This document shows positions 52,983 through 61,509 of a stretch of 64,000 nt of DNA, one piece after another. The notes under the pieces were generated by a model. That model ran no database searches and was not told where the DNA came from. It saw only the letters and a list, made by a program, of their open reading frames with translations. Where the stretch lies: positions 372,001-436,000 of the forward strand of contig WBOU01000005.1 in assembly GCA_009268125.1 (NCBI GenBank), read 5' to 3'. Made by a program: the position numbers and the translations under genes. Every line of letters starts with the position of its first letter. Position 1 is the first letter of the stretch. The DNA is from Chloroflexia bacterium SDU3-3. GTDB lineage: Bacteria; Chloroflexota; Chloroflexia; Chloroflexales; Roseiflexaceae.

Positions 52983-53414
52983 CTACGGCGCGAAGTAGAC
53001 CGAGATCGAGTGGATGTAGTAGCCGCCATCGGTGCCGTTGGCATCATCGACGGCGGAAAACAGCGAGTGGCCCTGGAAGCTGCCCGACTGGGTGATGTTG
53101 AGCTACGCCCGCACCGAGCAGAAGGTGGTGTTGTAGCAGGTCTGGCTGCCGACGCTGCGCCCGCCATAGCTGGAGGTGAGGATGGTCTCGACATAGATCA
53201 CATCCGCCGGAGTGTTGCATGTGACGTTGCCCACCGAGATGGCGGTGGTCTTGCCGAGCTTGTAGGGCTTGCCGACGGATGGCGTGCAGGAGAGGTAGCC
53301 AGCGGTGCTGGCCGTGGGGGCCGCCGTGGCGGGCACGGATGCCGCAGTAAGCGCGATCAGCGCCGTGGCGGCGCTGGCCGCAGCCCGCGCGGCGAGCAGA
53401 GAAAACATGCGCAT
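52983..53414 (-). pseudogene. Small secreted Cys-containing protein, broken by TAG
   Basis: Strong ribosome site AAGGAGG and ATG at 53414 start a signal peptide (FSLLAARAAASAATALIALT, cut after about residue 33) and a mature protein with four Cys (YLSCTPS, NVTCNTP, QTCYNTTFCSV). TAG at 53103-53105 stops it at 103 residues. Reading on in the same frame gives 39 more residues of ordinary sequence (LNITQSGSFQGHSLF, then GGYYIHSISVYFAP) and a second TAG at 52983. One substitution (for example CAG to TAG) explains the break. No family recognised. It may still yield the short form. Confidence 0.65.
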
Positions 53415-53552
53415 CGGTTCCTCCTTGTGGTCGTTGCGGTTATTCGCTAGGCACAAGGAGTATAGAAAAGACGCGGGGGTGTGGAGTCCGAAGAAGATCC
53501 GAAAGCTGGCCAACATGTGTTGCGCTATCGTCCAGGCAGTGCCCGGGGTGCG

Positions 53553-53966
53553 CTACCAGCTCGCCTCGCGGAAGCTGAGCATGAACTGGAACGCCGCGCT
53601 GCCGCGACCCGGCAGCTGGTCGATATCGCTCGCCGTGTCGAAGAAATCGACAAAACCAGGCGCGAGCGCAGCCGTGTGGATGCGGTGAAAGCCCATCCAT
53701 CACGCGCCAAAGCTGCGCTGATCGATCGGCGAGTCATCGAGCTGAACGATATGGGTGTGGCGGGGGTCGCGGCAGATCGTGGCGTAGACCGCGCGCACCG
53801 TGCGCTCCTCGCCCTCCAGGATCTGCATGAAGCTGCCAGCGCGATACAGCAGCAGCCCGGTGATACCGCGCGCCTGGTTGTTCCGGCGGCTGCTATCGAG
53901 CAGGGCCTCAAGTTCAGGCTGGGAAAACGGGCGAGCAGCCGAGCTAACGTAGATGATGCGGATCAT
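53553..53966 (-). pseudogene. Second BLUF photoreceptor, stopped at the key Trp codon
   Basis: The frame starts at ATG 53966 (AGGTG upstream) and gives Tyr6, Asn30 and Gln48 (FMQILEG) as in the intact BLUF gene. Codon 89, where the paralogue has Trp89, is TGA (53700-53702); codon 91 is the conserved Met. After the TGA the same frame continues WMGFHRIHTAALAPGFVDFF and AFQFMLSFREASW to TAG at 53553. The full frame is 414 bp, exactly the length of the intact gene at 46675-47088. A single TGG to TGA transition accounts for it. An 88-residue product would lack the last strand and the Trp/Met switch. Confidence 0.8.
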
Positions 53967-54138
53967 GCGGCACCTGCTGGCTCGACAGCGCCACCGGCAT
54001 CACACATCCAGTGCCCAACGGCGATGTCAAAAGCGGGGCAAAAGCTGACAGCTGAAGTTAGTATACGCAGGACGTGGGGCGCGCGCAAGCGACAGGGGCA
54101 CCGCAGCAGGGCCTATGCGTTCTTGATTCAGCCAATCT

Positions 54139-54243
54139 TTTACCACGAAGGCGCGAAAGCGCGAAGATTTTATTTTCGAATCTTCGCGCCTTCGTGATAT
54201 GCGTTCTCTTTTGTCGCCTTGGTGTCTTGGGATCTTGGTAGTA
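54139..54243. repeat. Family A repeats, locus A8, with internal hairpin
   Basis: One forward unit (ACCACGAAGGCGCGAAAG) and reverse units to 54243. GCGCGAAGATT (54159-54169) pairs with AATCTTCGCGC (54179-54189) around a 9-nt loop. The 343-bp gap between the YrbL-like stop and BLUF2 start holds nothing else that I can identify. Confidence 0.8.
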
Positions 54244-54309
54244 AACATAGACTGCCGAATGAGAAGGCATCGGCCCTGGGCACAGCAGGAAGGCGGGCAA
54301 GCGCCAATG

Positions 54310-55005
54310 CTAGCCCTTGCGCATCAGGTGGATGAGCAGGTGATCGCGCCAGAACAGCACCCAGCGCACGGTAAAGTAGACCTTGCGGTACAGCCAGCCC
54401 TGCCGCACCACATCGTAGTCCACCAGCACCACGCGGCCATCCTCGGTGTACATCAGGTTGTGCGAGCGCAGCAGGTTGCGCTCGACCAGGAAGCTCCACA
54501 TGCGCTCGGGCAGCGCGGCCAGGCTGTTGTTGCGCCGCCGCTCCTCGTGGCTCTTGCTGGCGCGGCCATACAGATCGGGCATGCTGCCGCTGTCGCCGTA
54601 GAAGCGCAGCGAGCGGGCGATGATATCGCGCAGCTGGATGGCGATGCTGCGGCGCTCCGCCTTGGGCAGGGCATCGTAGTCGAGCGCCGCCAGCGGGCGC
54701 GCGCCTTCCAAAAAGGGCTGGATGACCAGCACCTGCGCGCGGTGCGCCGAGTCGTCGGCGATCAGGTAGAAGCTGGGGATGCTGGCGCGCGGCCCCAGGC
54801 AGCGGGCGAAGCTGTCGGCGGCGTCGCGCATGCCCTGGGCGATCCGGGCCGCATCCGCCGCCGAGCCGCCTAGGTCGGCCTTCAGCTTCACCACATAGCG
54901 CCCGTCGTCGCTGCGGTAGACCTCGGTCTCGTTCCCGCCGCCCAGCCGCTCCAGCGAGTGATCCAGATCAATAGGGGCAAAAACCCGATCGGTGTAGTGT
55001 GCCAT
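54310..55005 (-). CDS. YrbL-like kinase-fold protein
   Basis: A 231-residue protein kinase-like protein. The Gly-rich loop LGGGNETEVYRS, Lys in YVVKLKAD, the catalytic-loop-like RSHNLMYTEDGR and the metal-binding-like VVLVDYDVV follow the order of the PhoP-regulated YrbL family. The catalytic HxD is reduced to HN, so activity is uncertain. The ATG at 55005 follows AGAGAGGG. It is 104 bp downstream of the threonine aldolase gene on the same strand, with a strong hairpin between. Confidence 0.7.
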   Translation of the reverse strand: MAHYTDRVFAPIDLDHSLERLGGGNETEVYRSDDGRYVVKLKADLGGSAADAARIAQGMRDAADSFARCLGPRASIPSFYLIADDSAHRAQVLVIQPFLEGARPLAALDYDALPKAERRSIAIQLRDIIARSLRFYGDSGSMPDLYGRASKSHEERRRNNSLAALPERMWSFLVERNLLRSHNLMYTEDGRVVLVDYDVVRQGWLYRKVYFTVRWVLFWRDHLLIHLMRKG

Positions 55006-55064
55006 AGCCCTCTCTGCTGCTGCGCTTCCTGCCCGCTACGACGACGCCCGCAGGCGCGGGGTTG

Positions 55065-55102
55065 CGCGGGCCACATCCGCCAAAGGGTGGATGTGGCCCG
55101 CG
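55065..55102 (-). terminator. 14-bp hairpin after threonine aldolase
   Basis: Perfect arms CGCGGGCCACATCC (55065-55078) and GGATGTGGCCCGCG (55089-55102), 8 bp after the aldolase stop; no T tract. Confidence 0.7.
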
Positions 55103-55109
55103 ACGCCGC

Positions 55110-56156
55110 CTAGGCCGCCAGCACCTGGGCGAAGATCTCCAGCGCCGCCTCCACATCGCCCGCGTCGATGCCATAGTGGGTCACCGCGCGCACCCGCCCG
55201 CCGCCGATCTCGCCCACCAGCACGCCGCGCTCGGCCAGCCGATCGATCAGCGCGGCGGCATCCAGCGGCGCACCCGCTTCCAGCGAGAACACCACGATGT
55301 CGGTCTGCACGCTGGCCAGGTCGAGCTGCACATGGGGCAGCGTGGCCAGACCCTCGGCCAGGATGCGGGCGTTGGCATGATCCTCGGCCAGCCGACCCAC
55401 CATCTGCTCCAGCGCCACGATCCCCGCCGCCGCCAGCACGCCCGCCTGGCGCATGCCGCCGCCCAGCAGCTTGCGCAGCCGCCGCGCGCGGGCCACCAGC
55501 GCCGCATCGCCCGCCAGCACCGAGCCGACCGGAGCGGCCAGCCCCTTGGAGAGGCAGAACATCACGCTGTCCGCCGTGGTCGCGATCTGCGCGGCGGGCA
55601 CGCCCAGCGCCACCGCCGCGTTGAACAGCCGCGCCCCATCCAGGTGCGTGGCCAGCCCGCGCCCGCGCGCGAACGCCTGGGCCGCGCGCATGTACTCCAG
55701 CGAGAGCACGGTACCGCCGCAGCGGTTGTGGGTGTTCTCCAGGCACAGCAGCCGCGTCAGCGCCTCGTGCGCGTCGTCGGGGTTGCGGACGCAGCCGGCC
55801 AGCGCATCCAGCGGCAGCTCGCCGTGGGGCGCGGTGGGCACGGGGCGCAGCGCCACCCCGCCCAGCACCGAGGGGCCGCCCGCTTCGTAGTGGAAGATGT
55901 GCGACTCGTCGCCCACCAGGGCCTCGTCGCCGCGCCCGCAGTGGGCCAGCACCGCCAGCAGGTTGCCCATGGTGCCGCTGGGCACGAACAGCGCCGCCTG
56001 CTTGCCCACCGTGGCGGCGGCCAGCTGCTCCAGCTGGTTCACGGTAGGATCCTCGCCGTACACATCATCGCCCAGGTCGGCCTGGGCCATCGCGGCGCGC
56101 ATCTCGGGCGAGGGCAGGGTCACGGTATCGCTGCGCAGATCGATCATCGTCGGCAT
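55110..56156 (-). CDS. ltaE: Low-specificity L-threonine aldolase
   Basis: A 348-residue PLP enzyme that splits L-threonine and L-allo-threonine to glycine and acetaldehyde. It opens MIDLRSDTVTLPSPEM with GDDVYGEDPTVNQLE, has FVPSGTMGN, His86 in DESHIFHYE, ENTHNRCGGTV, HLDGARLFNA, and the PLP lysine at 204 (FCLSKGLAAPVGS). These are all the family's signature segments. AAAGGAAG lies upstream of the ATG at 56156. An internal ATG at 56147 is possible. The family A9 repeats begin about 100 bp upstream. Confidence 0.93.
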   Translation of the reverse strand: MPTMIDLRSDTVTLPSPEMRAAMAQADLGDDVYGEDPTVNQLEQLAAATVGKQAALFVPSGTMGNLLAVLAHCGRGDEALVGDESHIFHYEAGGPSVLGGVALRPVPTAPHGELPLDALAGCVRNPDDAHEALTRLLCLENTHNRCGGTVLSLEYMRAAQAFARGRGLATHLDGARLFNAAVALGVPAAQIATTADSVMFCLSKGLAAPVGSVLAGDAALVARARRLRKLLGGGMRQAGVLAAAGIVALEQMVGRLAEDHANARILAEGLATLPHVQLDLASVQTDIVVFSLEAGAPLDAAALIDRLAERGVLVGEIGGGRVRAVTHYGIDAGDVEAALEIFAQVLAA

Positions 56157-56260
56157 AGAGGCGCTTCCTTTCCTAGTCGGGAAAACCCATGCACCAGCAC
56201 CACGCGCCCCATCGCCGCCTGTGCGTGCAGCCCGCCCACTATACCACGGACAAGAGTTCT

Positions 56261-56405
56261 CACCACAAAGACACGGGTTTTCACCACCAAGGCTCCAAAA
56301 CACCAAGGGGCGAAAGAGGGCGAATGCCACGAAGACACGAAGGCGCGAAGGGGGAAAGAACCGATTCACCGCCAAGGCACCAAGACGCCAAGGGGCAAAA
56401 GAGGC
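56261..56405 (+). repeat. Family A repeats, locus A9
   Basis: Forward-facing units: ACCACAAAGACACGGG, ACCACCAAGGCTCCAAAACA, GCCACGAAGACACGAAGGCG and ACCGCCAAGGCACCAAGACG. It directly precedes B6 in the same polarity. Confidence 0.85.
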
Positions 56406-56429
56406 AGGAAAAAGCGCACCGCCCCAACC

Positions 56430-56705
56430 CTACCCACCCGGCCCATGCGGCGAAGGTGCCGCTCGTGCACACTGGCCATATGCACGAACACCAGATGCCT
56501 GATTTCGGCATTGGAATGCTACAAATTGGGGGTCCGAAGGGGGCGGCGCCCCCTCGCGGGGTTCCGAGGGGCTGGCCCCTCGGCGCCGCCCGCGCCGGGC
56601 ACACACCAACTAACCAAGAGCCCCCCATCATCGAAGCCGCAAGCGGTTGGCCCGATCGGGCAACGCTGCAAGCATTGCCTACGGTCGCCCCGACCCAAAC
56701 CGACG
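56430..56705 (+). repeat. Family B element, copy B6
   Basis: One of the most complete copies: alpha module (CCCATGCGGCGAAGGTGCC; CTGGCCATATGCACGAAC with TCGTGCA/TGCACGA able to pair), hairpin 1 GGGGGC/GCCCCC, hairpin 2 CCGAGGGGC/GCCCCTCGG, then GCCGCCCGCGC and the tail GGGCAACGCTGCAAGCATTG. The 649-bp gap before folD is made of A9, B6 and the folD promoter. Confidence 0.85.
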
Positions 56706-56761
56706 CAGAAACGGAAACACCAGCGAGCATATCGCGAGCGCAAAAGCCCCGCAACTTGCCC

Positions 56762-56767
56762 TATAAT
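56762..56767 (+). promoter_or_regulatory. -10 box of folD
   Basis: A consensus TATAAT 38 bp upstream of the ATG; no clear -35. The ribosome site GAGGAG lies at about 56794-56799. Confidence 0.5.
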
Positions 56768-56805
56768 ACACGGGCCTGAACACCAGAACACCGACGAGGA
56801 GCCTG

Positions 56806-57660
56806 ATGGCCGCCAAAATTCTCGACGGGCGCGCGCTCGCCAAAACCATGCGCGAGGAGCTGCGCCAGAACATCCGCCAGTTTATCGAGCAGACCGGGGC
56901 ACCGCCCACGATCACCGTGGTGCGCGTGCACGGCGACCCATCCTCGGAGCGCTACCTGCGCACCATCCAGAAATCCTGCACCGACATCGGCATCATCTTC
57001 CAGGAGCGCCTGCTGCACGCCAACGCCACCCAGGAGATGCTTGAGCATACCGTGCGCGGCGTCAGCAAAGATGACACGGTGGACGCCGTGCTGCTGCATC
57101 TGCCGCTGCCGCCCGGCTTCGACGCCAAGGCCGCGATCGCCCACCTCGACCCGATGAAGGATGTGGATGGCGTGCACCCCCAGAACGCCGGCCTGCTCTC
57201 GCAGGAGCGCCCGCGCTTCGTGCCTAACACCCCGGCGGGCGGCATGGAGCTGCTGAAGCGCAACGGCATCGAGCTGTACGGCAAGCGCATCACCGTGATC
57301 GGGCGCAGCAACGTGGTGGGCAAGCCCATGGCGCTGATGCTGATGCAGGAGGATGCCACCGTCACCATCTGCCACCGCGCCACCGTCGACCTAGCCCGCT
57401 CGGTGCGCGACGCCGAGATCCTGGTCACGGCGGCGGGCGCCCCCCACCTCGTGACGGGCGACATGGTCACGCCCGGCGTGGTGGTGATCGACTTCGGCAT
57501 CAACGTGCTGGAGGATGGCAGCGTGGTGGGCGACGTGCACTACCCCAGCGTCTCCCAGGTGGCCTCGGCCATCACCCCCGTGCCCGGCGGCACCGGCCCG
57601 GTGACCAACGTGCTGCTGCTGCGCAACGTGCTGTGGGCGGCCCAGCTGCGGCGGGGCTAG
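56806..57660 (+). CDS. folD: FolD-like methylene-THF dehydrogenase with altered active site
   Basis: A 284-residue protein full length for FolD, which converts methylene-THF to methenyl-THF and then formyl-THF. Signatures present: PSSERYLRTIQKSC, KDVDGVHP (Asp121), PCTP-like VPNTPAGGMELL, GRSNVVGKPMALML, VVIDFGIN and the closing PVPGGTGPVT. Numbering matches E. coli FolD: Tyr50 is kept, but the catalytic Lys54 is Ile and Gln98 is His (LLHLPLP). In characterised enzymes these residues are needed for the cyclohydrolase step, so this protein may only be a dehydrogenase. Start has GAGGAG upstream. Confidence 0.88.
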   Translation: MAAKILDGRALAKTMREELRQNIRQFIEQTGAPPTITVVRVHGDPSSERYLRTIQKSCTDIGIIFQERLLHANATQEMLEHTVRGVSKDDTVDAVLLHLPLPPGFDAKAAIAHLDPMKDVDGVHPQNAGLLSQERPRFVPNTPAGGMELLKRNGIELYGKRITVIGRSNVVGKPMALMLMQEDATVTICHRATVDLARSVRDAEILVTAAGAPHLVTGDMVTPGVVVIDFGINVLEDGSVVGDVHYPSVSQVASAITPVPGGTGPVTNVLLLRNVLWAAQLRRG

Positions 57661-57775
57661 CGCCTGCGCCAGGGGAGCCGACGCCGCCTCCCCATACATC
57701 TCACCGCAGCCAAGCTGCGCCGATGCCGTAGCACTTTTGTAATCATCCTGCCCGCATGCAGCGAGCCGAGCGCCC

Positions 57776-57781
57776 TATACT
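57776..57781 (+). promoter_or_regulatory. Candidate -10 of the sensor-kinase gene
   Basis: TATACT 32 bp upstream of the ATG at 57814; TAGGAG is the ribosome site. No good -35 is visible. Confidence 0.35.
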
Positions 57782-57813
57782 ACTATGAGACGCCAGCCTC
57801 GTAGGAGCCAGCT

Positions 57814-59562
57814 ATGCTGCAGATCATCCATCAGCGGGTCGCCGATCTCAAAAGCCAGTCCCCCGCCGACAGCTACCGCATCCCGGTGGTGCTGCTGCTG
57901 CTCGGCTCCTCGCTCGTGGCCGCCATGCTCGCGCTGGTGATCTTCATCATGGTCCCGATCTTCAGCGAGGTGCGGCTCCCCTTCCTGCTCAGTACGGTGG
58001 CCACTATCGCGGTCATCTTCCTCTGCTTCTTCTTGGTGTTCCAATCCCGCATCCAGGTGGCCGTCTCGATCATCGTCATCACCCACCTGCTCTCCCTGCT
58101 CTGGGGGCTCGACATCTTTGGGCTGGTGAACGGCAGCGTGTTTCTGGTGGGCTTCTCCATCCCAGTGCTCTTTGCGGCCATGGCGGGCAGCCGCAAGATG
58201 GTGATCAGCGTGACAGTCGCCAGCGTGCTGATCGTCGCCTATATCCTCTTCCGAAGCAACGCCTTCACCGACAGCCCGGTCAACTACATCAGCTCGATCC
58301 TGGTCTTCAGCATCGCCACAGGGGTGGTGGCCTGCTCCGCCGACTACTTCTCGCGCTCGCTGCAGTCGCACCTTTCCAACGCGCTGCAGCGCGAGCACGA
58401 GCTAGAGGAGCTGCGCCAATGGCTGGAGCAGAAGGTCCAGGAGCGCACGGTCGACCTGAAGCGCGCGCTCTACGATGTGGAGCTGCGCGAGGCCACCATC
58501 GCCCGCGCCCTCACCGATCTGAGCGAGAGCGAGTCGCTGCAGCGCGCTATCCTCGACGCCATCCCCGACGCCATGTTTCGCGTCAGCCGCGCGGGCATCT
58601 GCCTCGACTTCAAGCCCGCCCATATCTCCACCGACCTCAAGCTGCACAGCCCGATCACTGGCATGCCGATCGCGCAGGTTCTGCCCTTTGAGTACGCCTA
58701 CCGCGTGCAGGGGCTGATCGCGGTGGTGCTCGACACTGGCGAGCCACAGCTCTTCGAGAGCACCATCCGGCGCGGGCCACAGGTGGCCGACTACGAGATC
58801 CGCATGGTGGCCTGCGCCGACGACGAGGTGCTGGGGATCATCCGCGACATCACCGAGCAGAAGAAGGCCGACCGGATCAAGAGCGAGTTTGTCTCGGTGG
58901 TCAGCCACGAGCTGCGCACCCCGCTCACATCCATCCGCGGCGCGATCGGGCTGGTAGCTGGCGAGGTAGCCGGGCCGATCCCGCCCAAGGCCAAGGACAT
59001 GCTGGAGATCGCCCAGAAGAACAGCATGCGGCTGCTGCTGCTGATCAACGATATTTTGGACATCGAGAAGATCGAGACTGGCAAGATGCGGCTAGATCTG
59101 CAGCCCCACGCCCTGCTGCCCATCGTGGAGCACGCGGTAGCCGCCGATCAGAACTACAGCGCGCAGTACAATGTGGCGGTGCGGATCGCCAGCCCCACCC
59201 CGGATGTAATCGTGCGCATCGATGCCGACCGTATGCAGCAGGTGCTGGCCAACCTGATCTCGAACGCGGTGAAGTTCTCGCCCCCGGGCAGCGAGGTGCG
59301 TATCTGCATCACCACCTACGACGACCGGGTGCGCGTGGCGGTGCAGGATCAAGGCCCCGGCATCACCGATGAGTTCCGCACACGGATCTTCCAGAAGTTT
59401 GCCCAGGCCGACGCATCCGACCAGCGCCAGAAGGGCGGCGCTGGTCTGGGCCTCAGCATCTCGAAGACGATCATCGAGCAGTTTGGCGGCCTGATCGGCT
59501 TCGAGAGCGAGCCGGGCCAGGGCAGCACCTTCTTCTTCGAGCTGCCGGTGATGCGCGGCTAG
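57814..59562 (+). CDS. Membrane sensor histidine kinase with PAS domain
   Basis: A 582-residue kinase. Six hydrophobic segments (about 23-180) form a membrane sensor domain, a coiled coil (190-235) leads to a PAS domain (about 240-345, LQRAILDAIPDAMFRVSRAG), then HisKA with His365 (SVVSHELRTPLTSIRG) and HATPase (NLISNAVKFSPPGSE; DQGPGITD; GAGLGLSIS). No response regulator is adjacent, so it is an orphan kinase. It ends in a 4-bp overlap with the convergent UbiB gene. Confidence 0.92.
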   Translation: MLQIIHQRVADLKSQSPADSYRIPVVLLLLGSSLVAAMLALVIFIMVPIFSEVRLPFLLSTVATIAVIFLCFFLVFQSRIQVAVSIIVITHLLSLLWGLDIFGLVNGSVFLVGFSIPVLFAAMAGSRKMVISVTVASVLIVAYILFRSNAFTDSPVNYISSILVFSIATGVVACSADYFSRSLQSHLSNALQREHELEELRQWLEQKVQERTVDLKRALYDVELREATIARALTDLSESESLQRAILDAIPDAMFRVSRAGICLDFKPAHISTDLKLHSPITGMPIAQVLPFEYAYRVQGLIAVVLDTGEPQLFESTIRRGPQVADYEIRMVACADDEVLGIIRDITEQKKADRIKSEFVSVVSHELRTPLTSIRGAIGLVAGEVAGPIPPKAKDMLEIAQKNSMRLLLLINDILDIEKIETGKMRLDLQPHALLPIVEHAVAADQNYSAQYNVAVRIASPTPDVIVRIDADRMQQVLANLISNAVKFSPPGSEVRICITTYDDRVRVAVQDQGPGITDEFRTRIFQKFAQADASDQRQKGGAGLGLSISKTIIEQFGGLIGFESEPGQGSTFFFELPVMRG

Positions 59563-61232
59563 TTCAGCCCACGCCGCAGGAAGCTGATGATCAGCGCCAG
59601 CCCCACCATGATCACCGCCACACCCGCCAGCGAGCCCAGCACCATCATCAGCGTGCCGCCCAGCCCCAGCGCTATGGCCACCCCCAGCAGCCCGATGCCC
59701 AGCACAAACGACCCCAGCACCACCGCCAGCGCCAGCCGGATGCTAGCCTGGGTCAGCGCGTTGGCGATCTGGTGGGCCTCGTGGATGCTGGCCTTGAGCG
59801 TCAGCTCGCCCTCATTGAGCTGGCGCAGCAGCGACGACATCTGCTGCGGCATGGCCATGGCCATCTCGCCCATGTCGCGGGCCTGCTGCCAGGCGTCGCT
59901 CGCCAGCCGCTCGGGCGAGAGCAGGCTGCGCAGCGCCTGAGCGGTGTAGGGCCGCGCGATCGCAAACACATCCAGCTGCGGGTCGAGCAGCACGCCGGTG
60001 CCCTCCATCATCACCAGGGCCTTCAGCAGGATGGCGAGCTGCGCGGGCATGCGCAGCTGGTGCCGCTGCACCAGCGCGAACAGCTCGTTGATCGTCTCCC
60101 GCGCCGAGAGCGCCTCCAGCGGCTGGTCGATGAAGCGGTCGAGAAACCGGCCCGCATCCCGCTGCAGCGACGCGCTGACCCCGGCGGGCGACAGGATGTC
60201 GAGCCGCTGCATGGCCCGCAGCATCCCGGCCACATCGTGCTGGGTGATCGCGTGCAGCAGCAGCAGCAGGCTGTTGGTCATGTCGCGATCCAGCACCACC
60301 ACCTGGCCGAAGTCGATCGCGCAGATCACCTCGCCGGGCATGGCGAACATATTGCCAGGGTGCGGGTCGGCGTGAAAGAAGCCGTCGGCGAAGATCTCCT
60401 GCAGGATGAGGCTGCAGGCGTGCTGGGCCAGCTGCTTGCGATCCAGGCCCTCGGCCTCGATCCGGGCCAGATCGTTGATCTTGATCCCGAAGATCCGCTC
60501 CATGGTCAGGATTCGCGTGCTGCTATACTCCCAGTAGATCTGCGGCACGCGGGCGTGGGGGTTCTTGACAAAGTTCTTGGCGAAGCGCTCGGCGTTGCGC
60601 CCCTCGCGCCGGTAGTCTAGCTCGGCCCGCAGCGTGGCCGCGAACTCCCAGGCCAGCTCCTCAAAATCGTACTGGTTGCCCAGCCCGCTGTGCTGCTTGG
60701 CCAGCGTCGCCAGATCCTGCAGGATGGCCAGATCGTGGTTCACCACCGTGTCGATGCCGGGCCGCTGGATCTTGATCACCACGTGGCTGCCGTCGTGCAG
60801 CACGGCGGTGTGCACCTGCCCCAGCGAGGCGGCGGCGATCGGCACCTCGTCGAACTGCCGGAACAGCTGGCCGATCGGCTTGCCCAGGTCGGCCTCGATC
60901 ATGGCGATCGCCAGATCCGATCCGAAGGGCGTCACCGCATCCTGCAGCTTGCTGAGCGCGACCACGTACTCGGGGGGGATCAGGTCGGGGCGCGTGCTCA
61001 TGGCCTGGCCCAGCTTCACAAAGGTCGGGCCAAGCTCGATCAGGGCCAGGCGCAGCCGCTCGGGGCCGCTCAGCACGGGGTGGAGCGGGCGGCGGGCCAC
61101 GCGGCGCGGCAGCGCCAGCAGCGGCGCAAGCCCCACCTGCTCAAGGAAGAACCCGAAGCCGTAGCGCGTGAGCACCTGGGCGATCTGGCGGTAGCGCCCG
61201 AAGTTGCGGGCCTGTCGGACAATCGGCCACAT
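59559..61232 (-). CDS. ABC1/UbiB/ADCK-family kinase-like protein
   Basis: A 557-residue protein of the UbiB family, which supports quinone or lipid metabolism. Family motifs are KLGQAMSTRPDLIPPEY (KxGQ), the Ala-rich loop AAASLGQVH, IKIQRPG, ELDYRREGRNAERF, FHADPHPGNMF and CAIDFGQV. Two transmembrane helices close the protein (about 497-553). GGGAGGG lies 7 bp before the ATG at 61232, which I prefer over upstream in-frame codons. Confidence 0.92.
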   Translation of the reverse strand: MWPIVRQARNFGRYRQIAQVLTRYGFGFFLEQVGLAPLLALPRRVARRPLHPVLSGPERLRLALIELGPTFVKLGQAMSTRPDLIPPEYVVALSKLQDAVTPFGSDLAIAMIEADLGKPIGQLFRQFDEVPIAAASLGQVHTAVLHDGSHVVIKIQRPGIDTVVNHDLAILQDLATLAKQHSGLGNQYDFEELAWEFAATLRAELDYRREGRNAERFAKNFVKNPHARVPQIYWEYSSTRILTMERIFGIKINDLARIEAEGLDRKQLAQHACSLILQEIFADGFFHADPHPGNMFAMPGEVICAIDFGQVVVLDRDMTNSLLLLLHAITQHDVAGMLRAMQRLDILSPAGVSASLQRDAGRFLDRFIDQPLEALSARETINELFALVQRHQLRMPAQLAILLKALVMMEGTGVLLDPQLDVFAIARPYTAQALRSLLSPERLASDAWQQARDMGEMAMAMPQQMSSLLRQLNEGELTLKASIHEAHQIANALTQASIRLALAVVLGSFVLGIGLLGVAIALGLGGTLMMVLGSLAGVAVIMVGLALIISFLRRGLN

Positions 61233-61366
61233 AGGCACCCTCCCCGCGCGGTGCGCCGATCTGGCGGCGGTGCGCGCAGGCAGATGATACGCCATGGCTT
61301 GCTGGCGCGTCAAATCGCCGCACGGGGGCATCAGAGACTCTGCGCTCTCGATCACCGCACCACTTC

Positions 61367-61490
61367 TTACCACCAAGCTTCCAAGGCACCCAGGGGACAA
61401 AAGGGGACGAATACCACGAAAACACGAAGGCGCAAAGGGAACAAGAAAACCAACTCACCACCACCAAGGCTCCAAGAGAAGGAAAGGCGG
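61367..61490 (+). repeat. Family A repeats, locus A10
   Basis: Forward-facing units ACCACCAAGCTTCCAAGGCA, ACCACGAAAACACGAAGGCG and ACCACCAAGGCTCCAAGAGA, directly preceding B7 in the same polarity. Confidence 0.85.
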
Positions 61491-61509
61491 TAGAGCCGGG
61501 CGAGATACC

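Noticed and set aside
53700-53702. TGA in BLUF2 as a selenocysteine codon
   Set aside because: The intact paralogue and known BLUF proteins have Trp here, not Cys, and no SECIS-like hairpin follows directly. A nonsense mutation is simpler.
56510-56560. tRNA T-arm-like GGTTCGAAGG in B elements
   Set aside because: No acceptor, D or anticodon stems can be placed at the right spacing, and the sequence varies between copies.
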